8,038 bases of DNA. It comes from Planctomycetota bacterium (GTDB lineage Bacteria > Planctomycetota > UBA8742 > SKZP01). The translations under genes and the position numbers were made by a program. Below the pieces are notes generated by a model. It saw nothing but the letters and a program-made list of their open reading frames with translations. It searched no databases and was not told the DNA's origin. The DNA lies in NCBI GenBank assembly GCA_007127275.1, contig SKZP01000228.1, positions 1-8,038 of the forward strand. Reading direction: 5' to 3'. Of the stretch, positions 1 to 6,355 are shown piece by piece. Position 1 is the stretch's first letter. The number at the start of each line of letters is the position of its first letter.

Positions 1-255
1 CTCCCCTTGGCTCTGCGCGACCGCGACCCCGAGCGGGATCGGGTAGGCCTTGTCCTTGCTCGCCTCGACGCGGATGAGGATGTTGCCCACCTGTGGCCCG
101 TTGCCGTGGGTCAGCACGAAGTTGTAGCCGCGCTTGAACACCTCGACGAGGTGGTGCATGGCCTCGCGGGTGTTGGCGAACTGCTCGGAAATGTCGCCGA
201 ACTGTTGTTCCTTGATCAGCGCGTTGCCGCCCAGTGCAATCACAATGGTTTCCAT
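1..255 (-). CDS. arcC: Carbamate kinase, N-terminal 85 residues (cut by window edge)
   Basis: Carbamate kinase transfers phosphate between carbamoyl phosphate and ADP to give ATP, carbamate/CO2 and NH3. It is cytoplasmic and is usually the last step of the arginine deiminase pathway. Read on the minus strand from the ATG at 255-253, the product begins METIVIALGGNALIKEQQ. It shows the amino-acid-kinase glycine loop ALGGNAL (about residues 7-13) and, further on, THGNGPQVGN, the family's hallmark substrate/nucleotide-binding segment. PLGVAVAQSQGE lies at the window edge, where carbamate kinases carry their P-L-D-V...SQG motif. About 85 of the usual ~310 residues are visible. AAGG at 266-263, 7 bases before the ATG, supports this start. 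The gene is divergent from everything else here, and no arcA or arcB is visible in the window. The family call is firm; the role (arginine catabolism or other) cannot be judged from this fragment. Confidence 0.93.
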   Translation of the reverse strand, partial: METIVIALGGNALIKEQQFGDISEQFANTREAMHHLVEVFKRGYNFVLTHGNGPQVGNILIRVEASKDKAYPIPLGVAVAQSQGE

Positions 256-300
256 GACACGGCCTTTTTTTCGGACCACGGTCTCAAGCGTAACGGCGAG

Positions 301-306
301 ATTGTA
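301..306 (-). promoter_or_regulatory. Possible -10 element of the carbamate kinase promoter
   Basis: On the minus strand this reads TACAAT, one mismatch from the sigma-70 -10 consensus, and would give a 5' leader of roughly 40 bases before the ATG at 255. No good -35 hexamer sits 16-18 bases upstream (CTGCGT at 17). An 8-bp inverted repeat, GACACGGC at 256-263 and GCCGTGTC at 329-336, brackets the element. The promoter call is tentative. Confidence 0.3.
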
Positions 307-393
307 CCGTCTGGCTGTTGCAAACGCAGCCGTGTCGAAGGTTGAGTCGAGGGGGTTGAGCGAGTGCCGGTACGGTTTCATCTAAGAGGCGAG

Positions 394-451
394 CGCAGGG
401 CGCAAGCCGCAAGCCCTGCGAGGCGAAGCACGCAACCGCGAAGGTTCGCCT
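394..451. repeat. Two adjacent short stem-loops
   Basis: CGCAGGGC (394-401) pairs perfectly with GCCCTGCG (413-420) around an 11-base loop. Directly after it, AGGCGAA (421-427) pairs perfectly with TTCGCCT (445-451) around a 17-base loop. No T-run follows, so these are not obvious terminators. They resemble REP-type extragenic palindromes. Confidence 0.55.
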
Positions 452-525
452 TGCAAAGTTGGCGCCCAGTGCTCGTCTTGCTTCGTCAACACCCAAACCG
501 CCGGCGCATTGAGATTCGTGATTTC

Positions 526-596
526 AAGCCCACGGGCCGCGGGCCGTGGGTCCCATGCGTTGACGGATTCAACCACGGGTCGCGGCCCGTGGGCTT
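526..596. repeat. Inverted pair of REP-like palindromes
   Basis: AAGCCCACGGGCCGCG at 526-541 recurs as an exact 16-bp reverse complement at 581-596, with 39 bases between. Each copy is also a hairpin by itself: CCCACGG (529-535) with CCGTGGG (544-550), and CCACGGG (573-579) with CCCGTGG (586-592). A head-to-head pair of imperfect palindromes is the layout of bacterial REP/BIME elements. The right-hand unit is followed by GCTTTT, so it could act as a weak terminator on the plus strand, but no plus-strand gene lies upstream to need one. Confidence 0.65.
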
Positions 597-679
597 TTCC
601 GAGTTTCAAACGGCTAACGGGTTAACGGCATTCGGCTGCGGCCCGTAGGTCGCGCGCCGCTTTCGCTCGTAACGTATGA

Positions 680-709
680 CCCACGGGCGAAGCGGGCGAA
701 GCCTGTGGG
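680..709. repeat. Third REP-like hairpin, diverged copy
   Basis: CCCACGGGC (680-688) pairs with GCCTGTGGG (701-709), nine pairs including one G-T, around a 12-base loop. The left arm matches the arm of the 526-596 units. A further degenerate half unit, GGCCCGTAGGTC, lies at 640-651. The four related arms within 185 bases suggest a local cluster of one repeat family. Confidence 0.5.
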
Positions 710-843
710 CTTGGAGAATACGGATCACAATGCACTGCAAATGTCGCTGCGGCGCAGCGAACTCAATTGCGGTGTGGTATGCTGGCTTCGAGTGCGCTGG
801 GGTATTGTGTGCGCTGGATTTGCCTTGCTTGCGTCCGCTTGGA

Positions 844-850
844 GGGAGGT
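844..850 (+). promoter_or_regulatory. Strong ribosome binding site deciding the lipoprotein start
   Basis: GGGAGGT, with core GGAGG at 845-849, lies 7 bases before the ATG at 857. It favours that start over the upstream in-frame ATG at 767, which would add 30 residues ahead of the signal peptide and has no comparable site. Confidence 0.8.
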
Positions 851-856
851 GCGAGT

Positions 857-2530
857 ATGGAGGTTTGTTCGCATTGCGAAGAATCTGCTCGCCTGTCGGC
901 GCGTTCGGCGTGGCTGCTCGGCGTGGCGGCTGCGTTGGCGGCACTTCTTTTTGCGGCGCTTGGTTGCAGCAACATCCCGAGCCTGGATGCGGACGTGTTG
1001 CCGCCGGAGGAGGCCGAGCCGCTTGAGGAGCCAGCGGTGCGGTATACGGTTGGCGTGTTGCCGGTGCACGTGGACAGCGACTTCGAGGAACGTCGCGTTG
1101 CCGTCAATGGAGGGGCGAGCGAGGACCACCGTCGGGTGATGCCGTTGGTCCCGGAGGCGCGGCGGGTGATGATGGAGGAGGCGGTCGAGGCGGTGCAATC
1201 CCTGGACGCGGTGCGCAAGATCCGCATGCTGGAGGCGGTAAGGCCGCGCGAGTTGGAGCTTGCGCTGGATACGGCCTGGGCGCAGGGTTTGGATCTTGTT
1301 GTGCGTCCGGTACTGCGGCGGCACGACGCCTACCACGTCAAGACGAGCGGTAGCTACGTTCCCATGTTGGTGGTTTGGATGGCGCTCTCGCCCATTCCAA
1401 CATGGTGGTGGGCCTACGAGCGCTTCGGTGCAGATGTCAGCCTCGCCTTGGAGGTGTATGCCACGGCGCACCGCTCCGTGGATCCGTTGCTTGTCGAGGA
1501 GTTCGCGAGCTCGCTCGACTACCGCTTCAACGACTTCGACCAGGGCTTCAATCTGTTCAATCCGTTTCGCACCCCCGGGGGGATGAGCGAGGGACAGTGG
1601 GAACGCGTCGCTTCGCGACTGTTGCCGCTTGCACGACGGGAGGCGCAGCGCGAGCTCGTGCGCTACCTGCGGGACGTCGAGGCGGGCCTCGCCGCGGAGT
1701 TGGCCGAGTTGGGCGAGGAGCGGCTGCACAAGTCGTTGGCCCTCTTGATTGGCCGCAACGCGTTGAACCCGCAGGGCCGGCAACTGGCGGAGGCGGACGT
1801 CGCCCGGCTGCGGGATGCGCTGCTTGAGCGGGGCGAGGACGGGGCAAGCTGGATGCAGCCGTGGATGATAGAATTGCTCGACGGGCCGCGGGTGACACGC
1901 GACAGCGTGCAACTTGCGCTCAAGCATCATCTTGTGGAGCGCATGCGTGACGGCGACCATGCGTTGCTCGTATTGGCATTGCACGGCGTTTGGGATGAGG
2001 AGGGCGAACCCTGGCTAGTTCTTGGCGACACCCCCGGTCAGCGCATCTCCGTGGCCTCGCTTGGCGAGACGCTGGCGGAGTTGCCGGGTCATGTGGCTGT
2101 GGTCGCCGCGGTGAATTGGGTGGAGACTTCGGAGTCGCCGGTCGGCCCAGATACGGCGGACTGGCCGTGGGAGCGGCTGGCGACCTTGCCGAATGTGGCC
2201 TTGTTTGCGGCGACGGCGGGTCCGTTCCAGCCGGTGCTCGAGGTGGAGCAGTTGCCCGGCAGCGTGTTTCTGGGGGAATTGTCGCGGGTGTTGCGAGAGG
2301 CGGCCGGCGAGTCGCAGTTGAGCTTGAGCGAGATTTCCCAGGCGCTTACGCCGGAGATTCAGCGGCTTGCCCGTCGCGAGGGGGTCTCACAGGCGCCGGT
2401 ACTCGTCGGTGCGGAACAAGTACGCACGGGAGCCTTCTTTCGCGCCGCCGCGACAGGTGCGCAACGGGACGACGACGAGGCCGAGGAGGCTTACGAGGAG
2501 ACGGCCGCGTGGCCGCCGCGGGCGGAGTAG
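857..2530 (+). CDS. Lipoprotein with caspase-like (C14-fold) domain lacking the catalytic cysteine
   Basis: This 557-residue protein probably sits lipid-anchored in the envelope. Residues 1-36 look like a lipoprotein signal: arginines at 12 and 16, a hydrophobic core from about 18 to 35, and a lipobox-like A-L-G-C ending at Cys37. The n-region oddly contains C-x-x-C (residues 4-7). Residues about 55-230 (starting VRYTVGVLPV) look like an alpha/beta domain of the kind found in CsgG/TolB-type lipoproteins; this is weak. Residues about 340-520 follow the prokaryotic caspase pattern: LLDGPRVTRDSVQLAL, then DGDHALLVLALHG with the presumed catalytic His376, DEEGEPWLVLGDT, a buried strand VAVVAAVNW (415-421), LFAATAGPFQP, and closing QAPVLVG (512-518). 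The strand that should end in D-x-C has no cysteine, and the mature protein has none beyond Cys37. The C-terminus is acidic (DDDEAEEAYEE). It is probably a non-catalytic pseudo-protease or binding module; function unknown. The fold call rests on motif pattern only. Confidence 0.72.
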   Translation: MEVCSHCEESARLSARSAWLLGVAAALAALLFAALGCSNIPSLDADVLPPEEAEPLEEPAVRYTVGVLPVHVDSDFEERRVAVNGGASEDHRRVMPLVPEARRVMMEEAVEAVQSLDAVRKIRMLEAVRPRELELALDTAWAQGLDLVVRPVLRRHDAYHVKTSGSYVPMLVVWMALSPIPTWWWAYERFGADVSLALEVYATAHRSVDPLLVEEFASSLDYRFNDFDQGFNLFNPFRTPGGMSEGQWERVASRLLPLARREAQRELVRYLRDVEAGLAAELAELGEERLHKSLALLIGRNALNPQGRQLAEADVARLRDALLERGEDGASWMQPWMIELLDGPRVTRDSVQLALKHHLVERMRDGDHALLVLALHGVWDEEGEPWLVLGDTPGQRISVASLGETLAELPGHVAVVAAVNWVETSESPVGPDTADWPWERLATLPNVALFAATAGPFQPVLEVEQLPGSVFLGELSRVLREAAGESQLSLSEISQALTPEIQRLARREGVSQAPVLVGAEQVRTGAFFRAAATGAQRDDDEAEEAYEETAAWPPRAE

Positions 2531-2809
2531 GCGCTCGTTGCAACGGGTGGCGGAGACGCAAGTTGCGGAATCCACGGTGCGGGCGGATTGTAGGGAATGT
2601 ATCGACGCTCATGTGCGCCGCTCCTGCACACAAAAGTCGGCACCGCGACCGTGGAGGGGGCGCAACGAGCGTCGTGGCAAGCCACAACGAGAACGCCTTG
2701 AAGAACGGACACTCGTTGCATGACGGGTTCCCGCTTCGCTTGAACGTTGATTGACTTGGCTTGCTTGATGGATTGACTTTGATTGTTCTTTGCTGGAAGG
2801 AGCCCGCGC
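2531..2809. promoter_or_regulatory. Intergenic leader with CTCGTTG copies and TTGA repeats
   Basis: There is no gene in these 279 bases. CTCGTTG occurs at 2534-2540 and 2712-2718, and in reverse orientation at 2663-2669 and 2685-2691. The first copy overlaps a perfect palindrome, CGTTGCAACG, at 2536-2545. Nearer the TPR gene, GATTGACTT is repeated at 2749-2757 and 2771-2779, 22 bases apart (about two helical turns), inside a run of six TTGA tetramers at 2740-2782. No TATAAT-like box at proper spacing was found, so the promoter itself is not placed. Nothing resembling an intrinsic terminator follows the lipoprotein gene. Confidence 0.45.
2795..2802 (+). promoter_or_regulatory. Strong ribosome binding site of the TPR gene
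   Basis: GGAAGGAG lies 7 bases before the ATG at 2810. It selects this ATG over the in-frame TTG at 2783, which would add nine residues and lies upstream of the site. Confidence 0.8.
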
Positions 2810-4759
2810 ATGTTTGACGAGTCCTCGCCGGAGCGGCTGCTTGAAGAAGCGTCGCAGGCTACCGAGGCGGGTGAATTGGACCGCGCTCGGAAGCTGTTCA
2901 ACCAGGCGCTGCGCAGTGCCGAGGAGGCGCACGACCCCGAGTTGTTGCGCGAGGTGGAGTTGTCCTACGCCAATTGGCTTGCCGACCAAGAGGACACGGT
3001 CGAGGCGTGCCGCTACGTGCGCCGGGCGTATTCCTCGGCGCAGGAGTGGCAGGACCAGCCCATGCAGGCGCGGGCGGCAAGCCTTTACGGGTGGCTTGAG
3101 CACGTGCAGGAGCACGAGGCACGGGCGCTGGATTTGCTCGACGAGGCGCGCAGCTTGTTCACCTCCATTGGCGACAGTTCCGGGCTTGCCGGGGTGCTCT
3201 CCAACTTGGCGCTCGTATACTCGGACCTCGAGCGCACCGACGAGGCACTCGCCTGTTACCGCGAGATGGCCGAGCACTTTGAGTCGCAAGGTGACGCCGA
3301 CAGTCTGGCGCGCACCACGGCGAACATCAGCGGTTTGCTGCGCGCCGAGGGGGACTTCGACGCCGCGCTAGCCGGCTTCGAAGACGCGCTCGAGGCGTTT
3401 GAGCTGCTCGAGCAGTCGAGTGACGTGGCCATCACGCTGGGTAATATGGCCGGCGTCTACCGCGCCCGCGGTGAAGTGGAAACGGCGCTCGACTACTACG
3501 ACCGCGCGTTGAAGCGCTTCGAGGAAGCGGACGACGTGCTCGGTCAGGCCTACACCGTCGGCAACATTGCGGATATCAAGCGGGCGCAGGGGCGCTACGA
3601 GGAAGCGCTGAAGGACTACGGCGAGGTGCGCCGCCGGTTCGAAGAGCTTGAGCAGCCGAGCAATGCCGCCGTCGCCACGGCCAAGTCCGCCGACACATTG
3701 CACGCCCGCGGCGACGACGCCGACGCGTTGCAGCGGTACGAGGAGGCGCTCAAACTCTTTGAAGAGGCGAACGACCTGACCAGTAAAGCGGTCGTGATGA
3801 GCAGCGTCGGGAACGTGTTGCGCACGCTCGGGCGGGAAGAGGAGGCCGTGCAGCACTTCGAAGAGGCGCGCGAGATCTTTACCTTGCTCGGCGACGAGTC
3901 GAACCTCGGCGTGGTGATTGGCAACCTCGCGAACCTTGCCCGGGACCACGGCGAGGTCGACGAAGCGCGGCGACTGTATGAAGAGGCGCGCGAAATCTTC
4001 GGCCGCTTTCAGGACACGCTCAATCAGGTGCTCACACTGCGCAACATTGCGGAGATGTATGAGCGCGCCGGCGAGCACGACGAGGCGGACACAACCTTCA
4101 ACGAGGCGCTGCTGCTCTGCGAAACGAAGCTGCGCGACGAGCCGCGGATTCTTGGCGAAACCTCGTTCCTCTTCGCGGAGATGCTCAATCAGCGCGGCGA
4201 GTCGGTGCGGGCCTTGCCGCATCTGCACGCGGCCCGCAAGCACTACAAAGCAAGTGACGACGGGCTTGCCTTGCTCGAGGTGCTGATGACGCTCGGGCAC
4301 ACCTACCAGAACGCCGAACAACTCGACCGCGCGCTGCAAACCTTCGAGGAGGCGCTTGGCGTCATTGAGCCGTTGCAACTGCTCGCCGAGGAGGGTGTCA
4401 TTTACAACGCCATGGCGCTTGTGCACCGCGAGCGCGGCGAAACCGACGAGGCGCGCCGGCGGATTGAGCAGGCCATTGAAGCGTTCGAGAAAAGTGGCGA
4501 CGAAGCCGGGCATGCGCAGGCACTGATAAATCTCGGTGCTTTGCAACATGCGCTCGAGAATTGGGAGGAGTCGCAGACCGCCTTCACTCGCGCCATTGAG
4601 ATCAGCCGCTCGCTCAAGGATCACTTTGCCGAGGGACGCACCTGGGTGGCGCTCGCTTCCATGCAGCGCGAACGAGGCGCCGTCGACGAGGCGGCCGACG
4701 CCTTGGAAAGCGCAAGGGATGCGTTCGCCGCCAATGGCGACACCTTCGGCGAGGTCTAA
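2810..4759 (+). CDS. Tetratricopeptide repeat protein, 5' part ended by an in-frame TAA
   Basis: The product is 649 residues, begins MFDESSPERLLEEA, and has no signal peptide or membrane segment, so it should be cytoplasmic. It consists of 40-residue TPR units of the MalT/LGN type. A small residue (Ala/Gly/Ser) in helix A recurs every 120 bases: codons at 2849, 2969, 3089 and so on to 4049, then one 42-residue step to 4175, then every 120 bases again. Typical units contain LGNMAGVYRARGEVETALDY and VGNIADIKRAQGRYEEAL. TPR stacks form superhelical scaffolds that bind protein partners; no enzymatic domain is present, so the partner is unknown. The frame ends at TAA 4757-4759 (codon 650), in the middle of a repeat rather than after a capping helix. 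The downstream frame continues the same register. If the stop is real and efficient, this is a truncated protein of about 16 repeats. Confidence 0.85.
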   Translation: MFDESSPERLLEEASQATEAGELDRARKLFNQALRSAEEAHDPELLREVELSYANWLADQEDTVEACRYVRRAYSSAQEWQDQPMQARAASLYGWLEHVQEHEARALDLLDEARSLFTSIGDSSGLAGVLSNLALVYSDLERTDEALACYREMAEHFESQGDADSLARTTANISGLLRAEGDFDAALAGFEDALEAFELLEQSSDVAITLGNMAGVYRARGEVETALDYYDRALKRFEEADDVLGQAYTVGNIADIKRAQGRYEEALKDYGEVRRRFEELEQPSNAAVATAKSADTLHARGDDADALQRYEEALKLFEEANDLTSKAVVMSSVGNVLRTLGREEEAVQHFEEAREIFTLLGDESNLGVVIGNLANLARDHGEVDEARRLYEEAREIFGRFQDTLNQVLTLRNIAEMYERAGEHDEADTTFNEALLLCETKLRDEPRILGETSFLFAEMLNQRGESVRALPHLHAARKHYKASDDGLALLEVLMTLGHTYQNAEQLDRALQTFEEALGVIEPLQLLAEEGVIYNAMALVHRERGETDEARRRIEQAIEAFEKSGDEAGHAQALINLGALQHALENWEESQTAFTRAIEISRSLKDHFAEGRTWVALASMQRERGAVDEAADALESARDAFAANGDTFGEV

Positions 4760-6100
4760 GTTTACGGGCTGCTCGCGCAAGTGGAGCGCGAGCGGGACCG
4801 GGACGAGGTCGCCCTTGCCTACCTCGAAAAGGAACTGGCCCGCTACGAAGAACTCGAAGAGTCCGTGGCTGCCGCGAAGACGCGCATCAGCCTGGCGACG
4901 TGCCTGCGTGACCTGGAGCGCTACACCGGTGCCGTGCCGCATCTGCTCGCCGCCATTCCGGTGCTCGAGCAGGCCGAGTCGTGGAATGCCGCCGGCATGG
5001 CCCACTACACGCTCGGCGTGTTGCGCCAGGCGCTTGGCGAGCACACCAAAGCGCTCGAGTCGTTCCGCGACGCGACCGCCATTGCGCAGCGTACCGGCGA
5101 CACCGAGGGACACGGGCTTGCCTTGCGCGGCTTGGCCGGCTCGTATCTGAAGCTGCACAGCGTCGAGGAGGCGTTCGACGCCTTGCGTGAAGCGAGCCGC
5201 TTGAGCGACGAAGGTGGCAACCCGTTGCACACGGCCATTACGCACGGCCTTCTCGGCGAATTGCTCTCCGAGCATGGCCGCCACGAGGATGCCATTGAGC
5301 ACTTCGAAGCGGCCACGCAAGGCTTCGCGAAAGCGGAGCAGCCGCGCGACGAAGCCTGGGCGTTGCTCAACCTTGGGTTCACGCTAAAGGATCTGCAACG
5401 CTACGACGACTCCGCTCAGGTCTTTCGCAAGGCCGTCGAGCGCTACGTCGAATTGAACGACCCGGTCGGCCAGGCTCAAGCCCTCGGCAACCTTGCCGGC
5501 GTGGAGCGGCGCGTGGACCAGATGGAGGCGGCGCAGACGCATCTCAACGAGGCGCTCGAGATCTTCCGCGAGCACGAGGAGCGTTACTTCGAGGCGCTCA
5601 CACTCAACAGCCTCGGCGGCCACTACGAGGACTCCGACGAGCCGGAACGGGCCCGCACGTGCTACGAGCGCAGCCGCAATCTGCTGCACGAACTCGGCGA
5701 GTTCGAGTTGTATGTGCGTGCCACGCGGCGGCTTGCCGCCATGCAAATGCGCCGGGCGGAGTTCGAGGCGGCCATTGGCCTCGAAAAGGAGTTGCTCGCC
5801 TACTTCGAAAATCTCGGCGACGCCGCGGAGATGGGTCAGTGCGGCGTCTACCTCGGCAACCTCTACGCCTTGGGGCGCCACTACGACGAGGCACGCATCT
5901 GGTTCAACCGAGCCTTTGACCACTTTCACGAGGCGGACGACCTCGAACAAGCACGCGAGACGCTGATCAACCTCGCACAGGTCGAGGCCGACGACGGCAA
6001 GATCACCCGGGCGCTGCGCTTGCTAGAGGAGTCCATTGCGCTCAGTCCCGAGGGCGGCCGGGCGTATTACGACCTCGCCTGCTACCTTTGCCGGCTCGCT
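2828..6100 (+). repeat. About 27 TPR units in 120-base register, then one of 34 residues
   Basis: Anchor codons for the small helix-A residue fall at 2849 + 120n up to 4049 (11 units), and from 4175 to 5975 in exact 120-base steps (16 units). The single irregularity is a 126-base step between 4049 and 4175. The final step, 5975 to 6077 (Ala of YYDLACYL), is 102 bases, which is the canonical 34-residue TPR. Units are diverged at DNA level, so this is a protein-coding repeat and not a fresh tandem duplication. Confidence 0.85.
4757..4759 (+). other. In-frame ochre (TAA) codon inside the TPR gene
   Basis: The codons read GAG GTC TAA GTT TAC GGG CTG. The frame on both sides is identical, and the distance from the helix-A anchor before the stop (4655) to the one after it (4775) is exactly 120 bases, so the stop occupies one residue position of a normal 40-residue unit. 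One base change would restore a sense codon (for example CAA, GAA, AAA, TAC or TAT). The equivalent position in other units holds Gln, Glu, Tyr, Val, Leu or others, so the original residue cannot be inferred. It may be a nonsense mutation, a read or assembly error, or, less likely, programmed readthrough. Confidence 0.9.
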
Positions 6101-6325
6101 ACGGCGCACCAGAGAGCGGAGGAGCAGCAGCAACAAGCCGAGGCAAGCGAGGCGGCCCTGCTTGCGTTGCACCTCGCGTTGCAGCACGGCTGGACCGACC
6201 GCGCCCACCTGGAGCGCGACCCCGACCTGGCCGCGTTGCGGGAGCTTCCGGGGTACAAGGCCCTACTTGCCCGCCTCGGCGACGAGGACTCGACAGCTGC
6301 CGCGGACGCGCAGCTTCAGGCGTAG
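4781..6325 (+). CDS. Tetratricopeptide repeat protein, 3' part (continuation of the gene at 2810)
   Basis: These 514 codons follow a possible GTG restart, in the same frame as the gene starting at 2810. The GTG has no Shine-Dalgarno sequence before it and falls inside a TPR helix, so independent translation is doubtful; the frame itself is open from 4760. The units match those upstream in length and style (LGNLAGVERRVDQMEAAQTH, YLGNLYALGRHYDEA). The C-terminus is a proper protein end: a canonical 34-residue repeat (YYDLACYLCRLA), a Gln-rich stretch at about 6124-6144, then HGWTDRAHLERD and ERDPDLAALRELPGYKALL. That DPDL..LR....Y..LL pattern commonly closes bacterial TPR proteins. This shows the 3' half belongs to the protein begun at 2810, which would span 1171 positions. 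Codon usage does not change across the stop, so any inactivation is recent. RNase R starts 30 bases after the TAG. Confidence 0.6.
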   Translation: MERERDRDEVALAYLEKELARYEELEESVAAAKTRISLATCLRDLERYTGAVPHLLAAIPVLEQAESWNAAGMAHYTLGVLRQALGEHTKALESFRDATAIAQRTGDTEGHGLALRGLAGSYLKLHSVEEAFDALREASRLSDEGGNPLHTAITHGLLGELLSEHGRHEDAIEHFEAATQGFAKAEQPRDEAWALLNLGFTLKDLQRYDDSAQVFRKAVERYVELNDPVGQAQALGNLAGVERRVDQMEAAQTHLNEALEIFREHEERYFEALTLNSLGGHYEDSDEPERARTCYERSRNLLHELGEFELYVRATRRLAAMQMRRAEFEAAIGLEKELLAYFENLGDAAEMGQCGVYLGNLYALGRHYDEARIWFNRAFDHFHEADDLEQARETLINLAQVEADDGKITRALRLLEESIALSPEGGRAYYDLACYLCRLATAHQRAEEQQQQAEASEAALLALHLALQHGWTDRAHLERDPDLAALRELPGYKALLARLGDEDSTAAADAQLQA

Positions 6326-6355
6326 GCTCGCTCAACGACTGCCGCAAAGAAACCA

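Larger units (their letters stand above)
256..856. other. Divergent intergenic region rich in palindromes, no gene
   Basis: These 601 bases separate the divergent carbamate kinase and lipoprotein starts. Short open frames are present, but they cross the palindromes, lack ribosome binding sites and have Arg/Ala/Pro-rich products typical of GC-rich chance frames. The stretch holds a series of stem-loops: 394-420, 421-451, 529-550, 573-592, 680-709 and 744-760 (TCGCTGC, loop GGC, GCAGCGA). It presumably also holds the promoters of both flanking genes, but no convincing plus-strand sigma-70 promoter was found before 857. Confidence 0.7.

Noticed and set aside
573..598. Hairpin followed by TTTT as an intrinsic terminator
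   Set aside because: No plus-strand gene ends upstream, the T-run is only four bases, and the hairpin is one half of an inverted REP-like pair, which explains it better.
364..648. Possible small gene in the divergent intergenic region
   Set aside because: No ribosome binding site; the frame runs through several palindromes, and the Arg/Pro-rich product looks like chance translation.
394..709. CRISPR array
   Set aside because: The repeats are short, palindromic, irregularly spaced and in opposite orientations, with no constant-length spacers.
725..1984. 419-codon open frame on the minus strand opposite the lipoprotein gene
   Set aside because: His/Arg/Gln-rich shadow product, no ribosome site, and it covers a plus-strand gene with a clear start, signal peptide and domain pattern.
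3368..5320. 650-codon open frame on the minus strand opposite the TPR gene
   Set aside because: It is antisense to the TPR repeats and open only because of their GC-rich, periodic codons; it has no recognisable family and a Leu/Val/Arg/Glu-rich shadow composition.
4781..6325. An independent second TPR gene starting at GTG 4781
   Set aside because: No ribosome site, the start falls within a TPR helix, and the frame and 120-base register continue from the upstream part; one interrupted gene is simpler.
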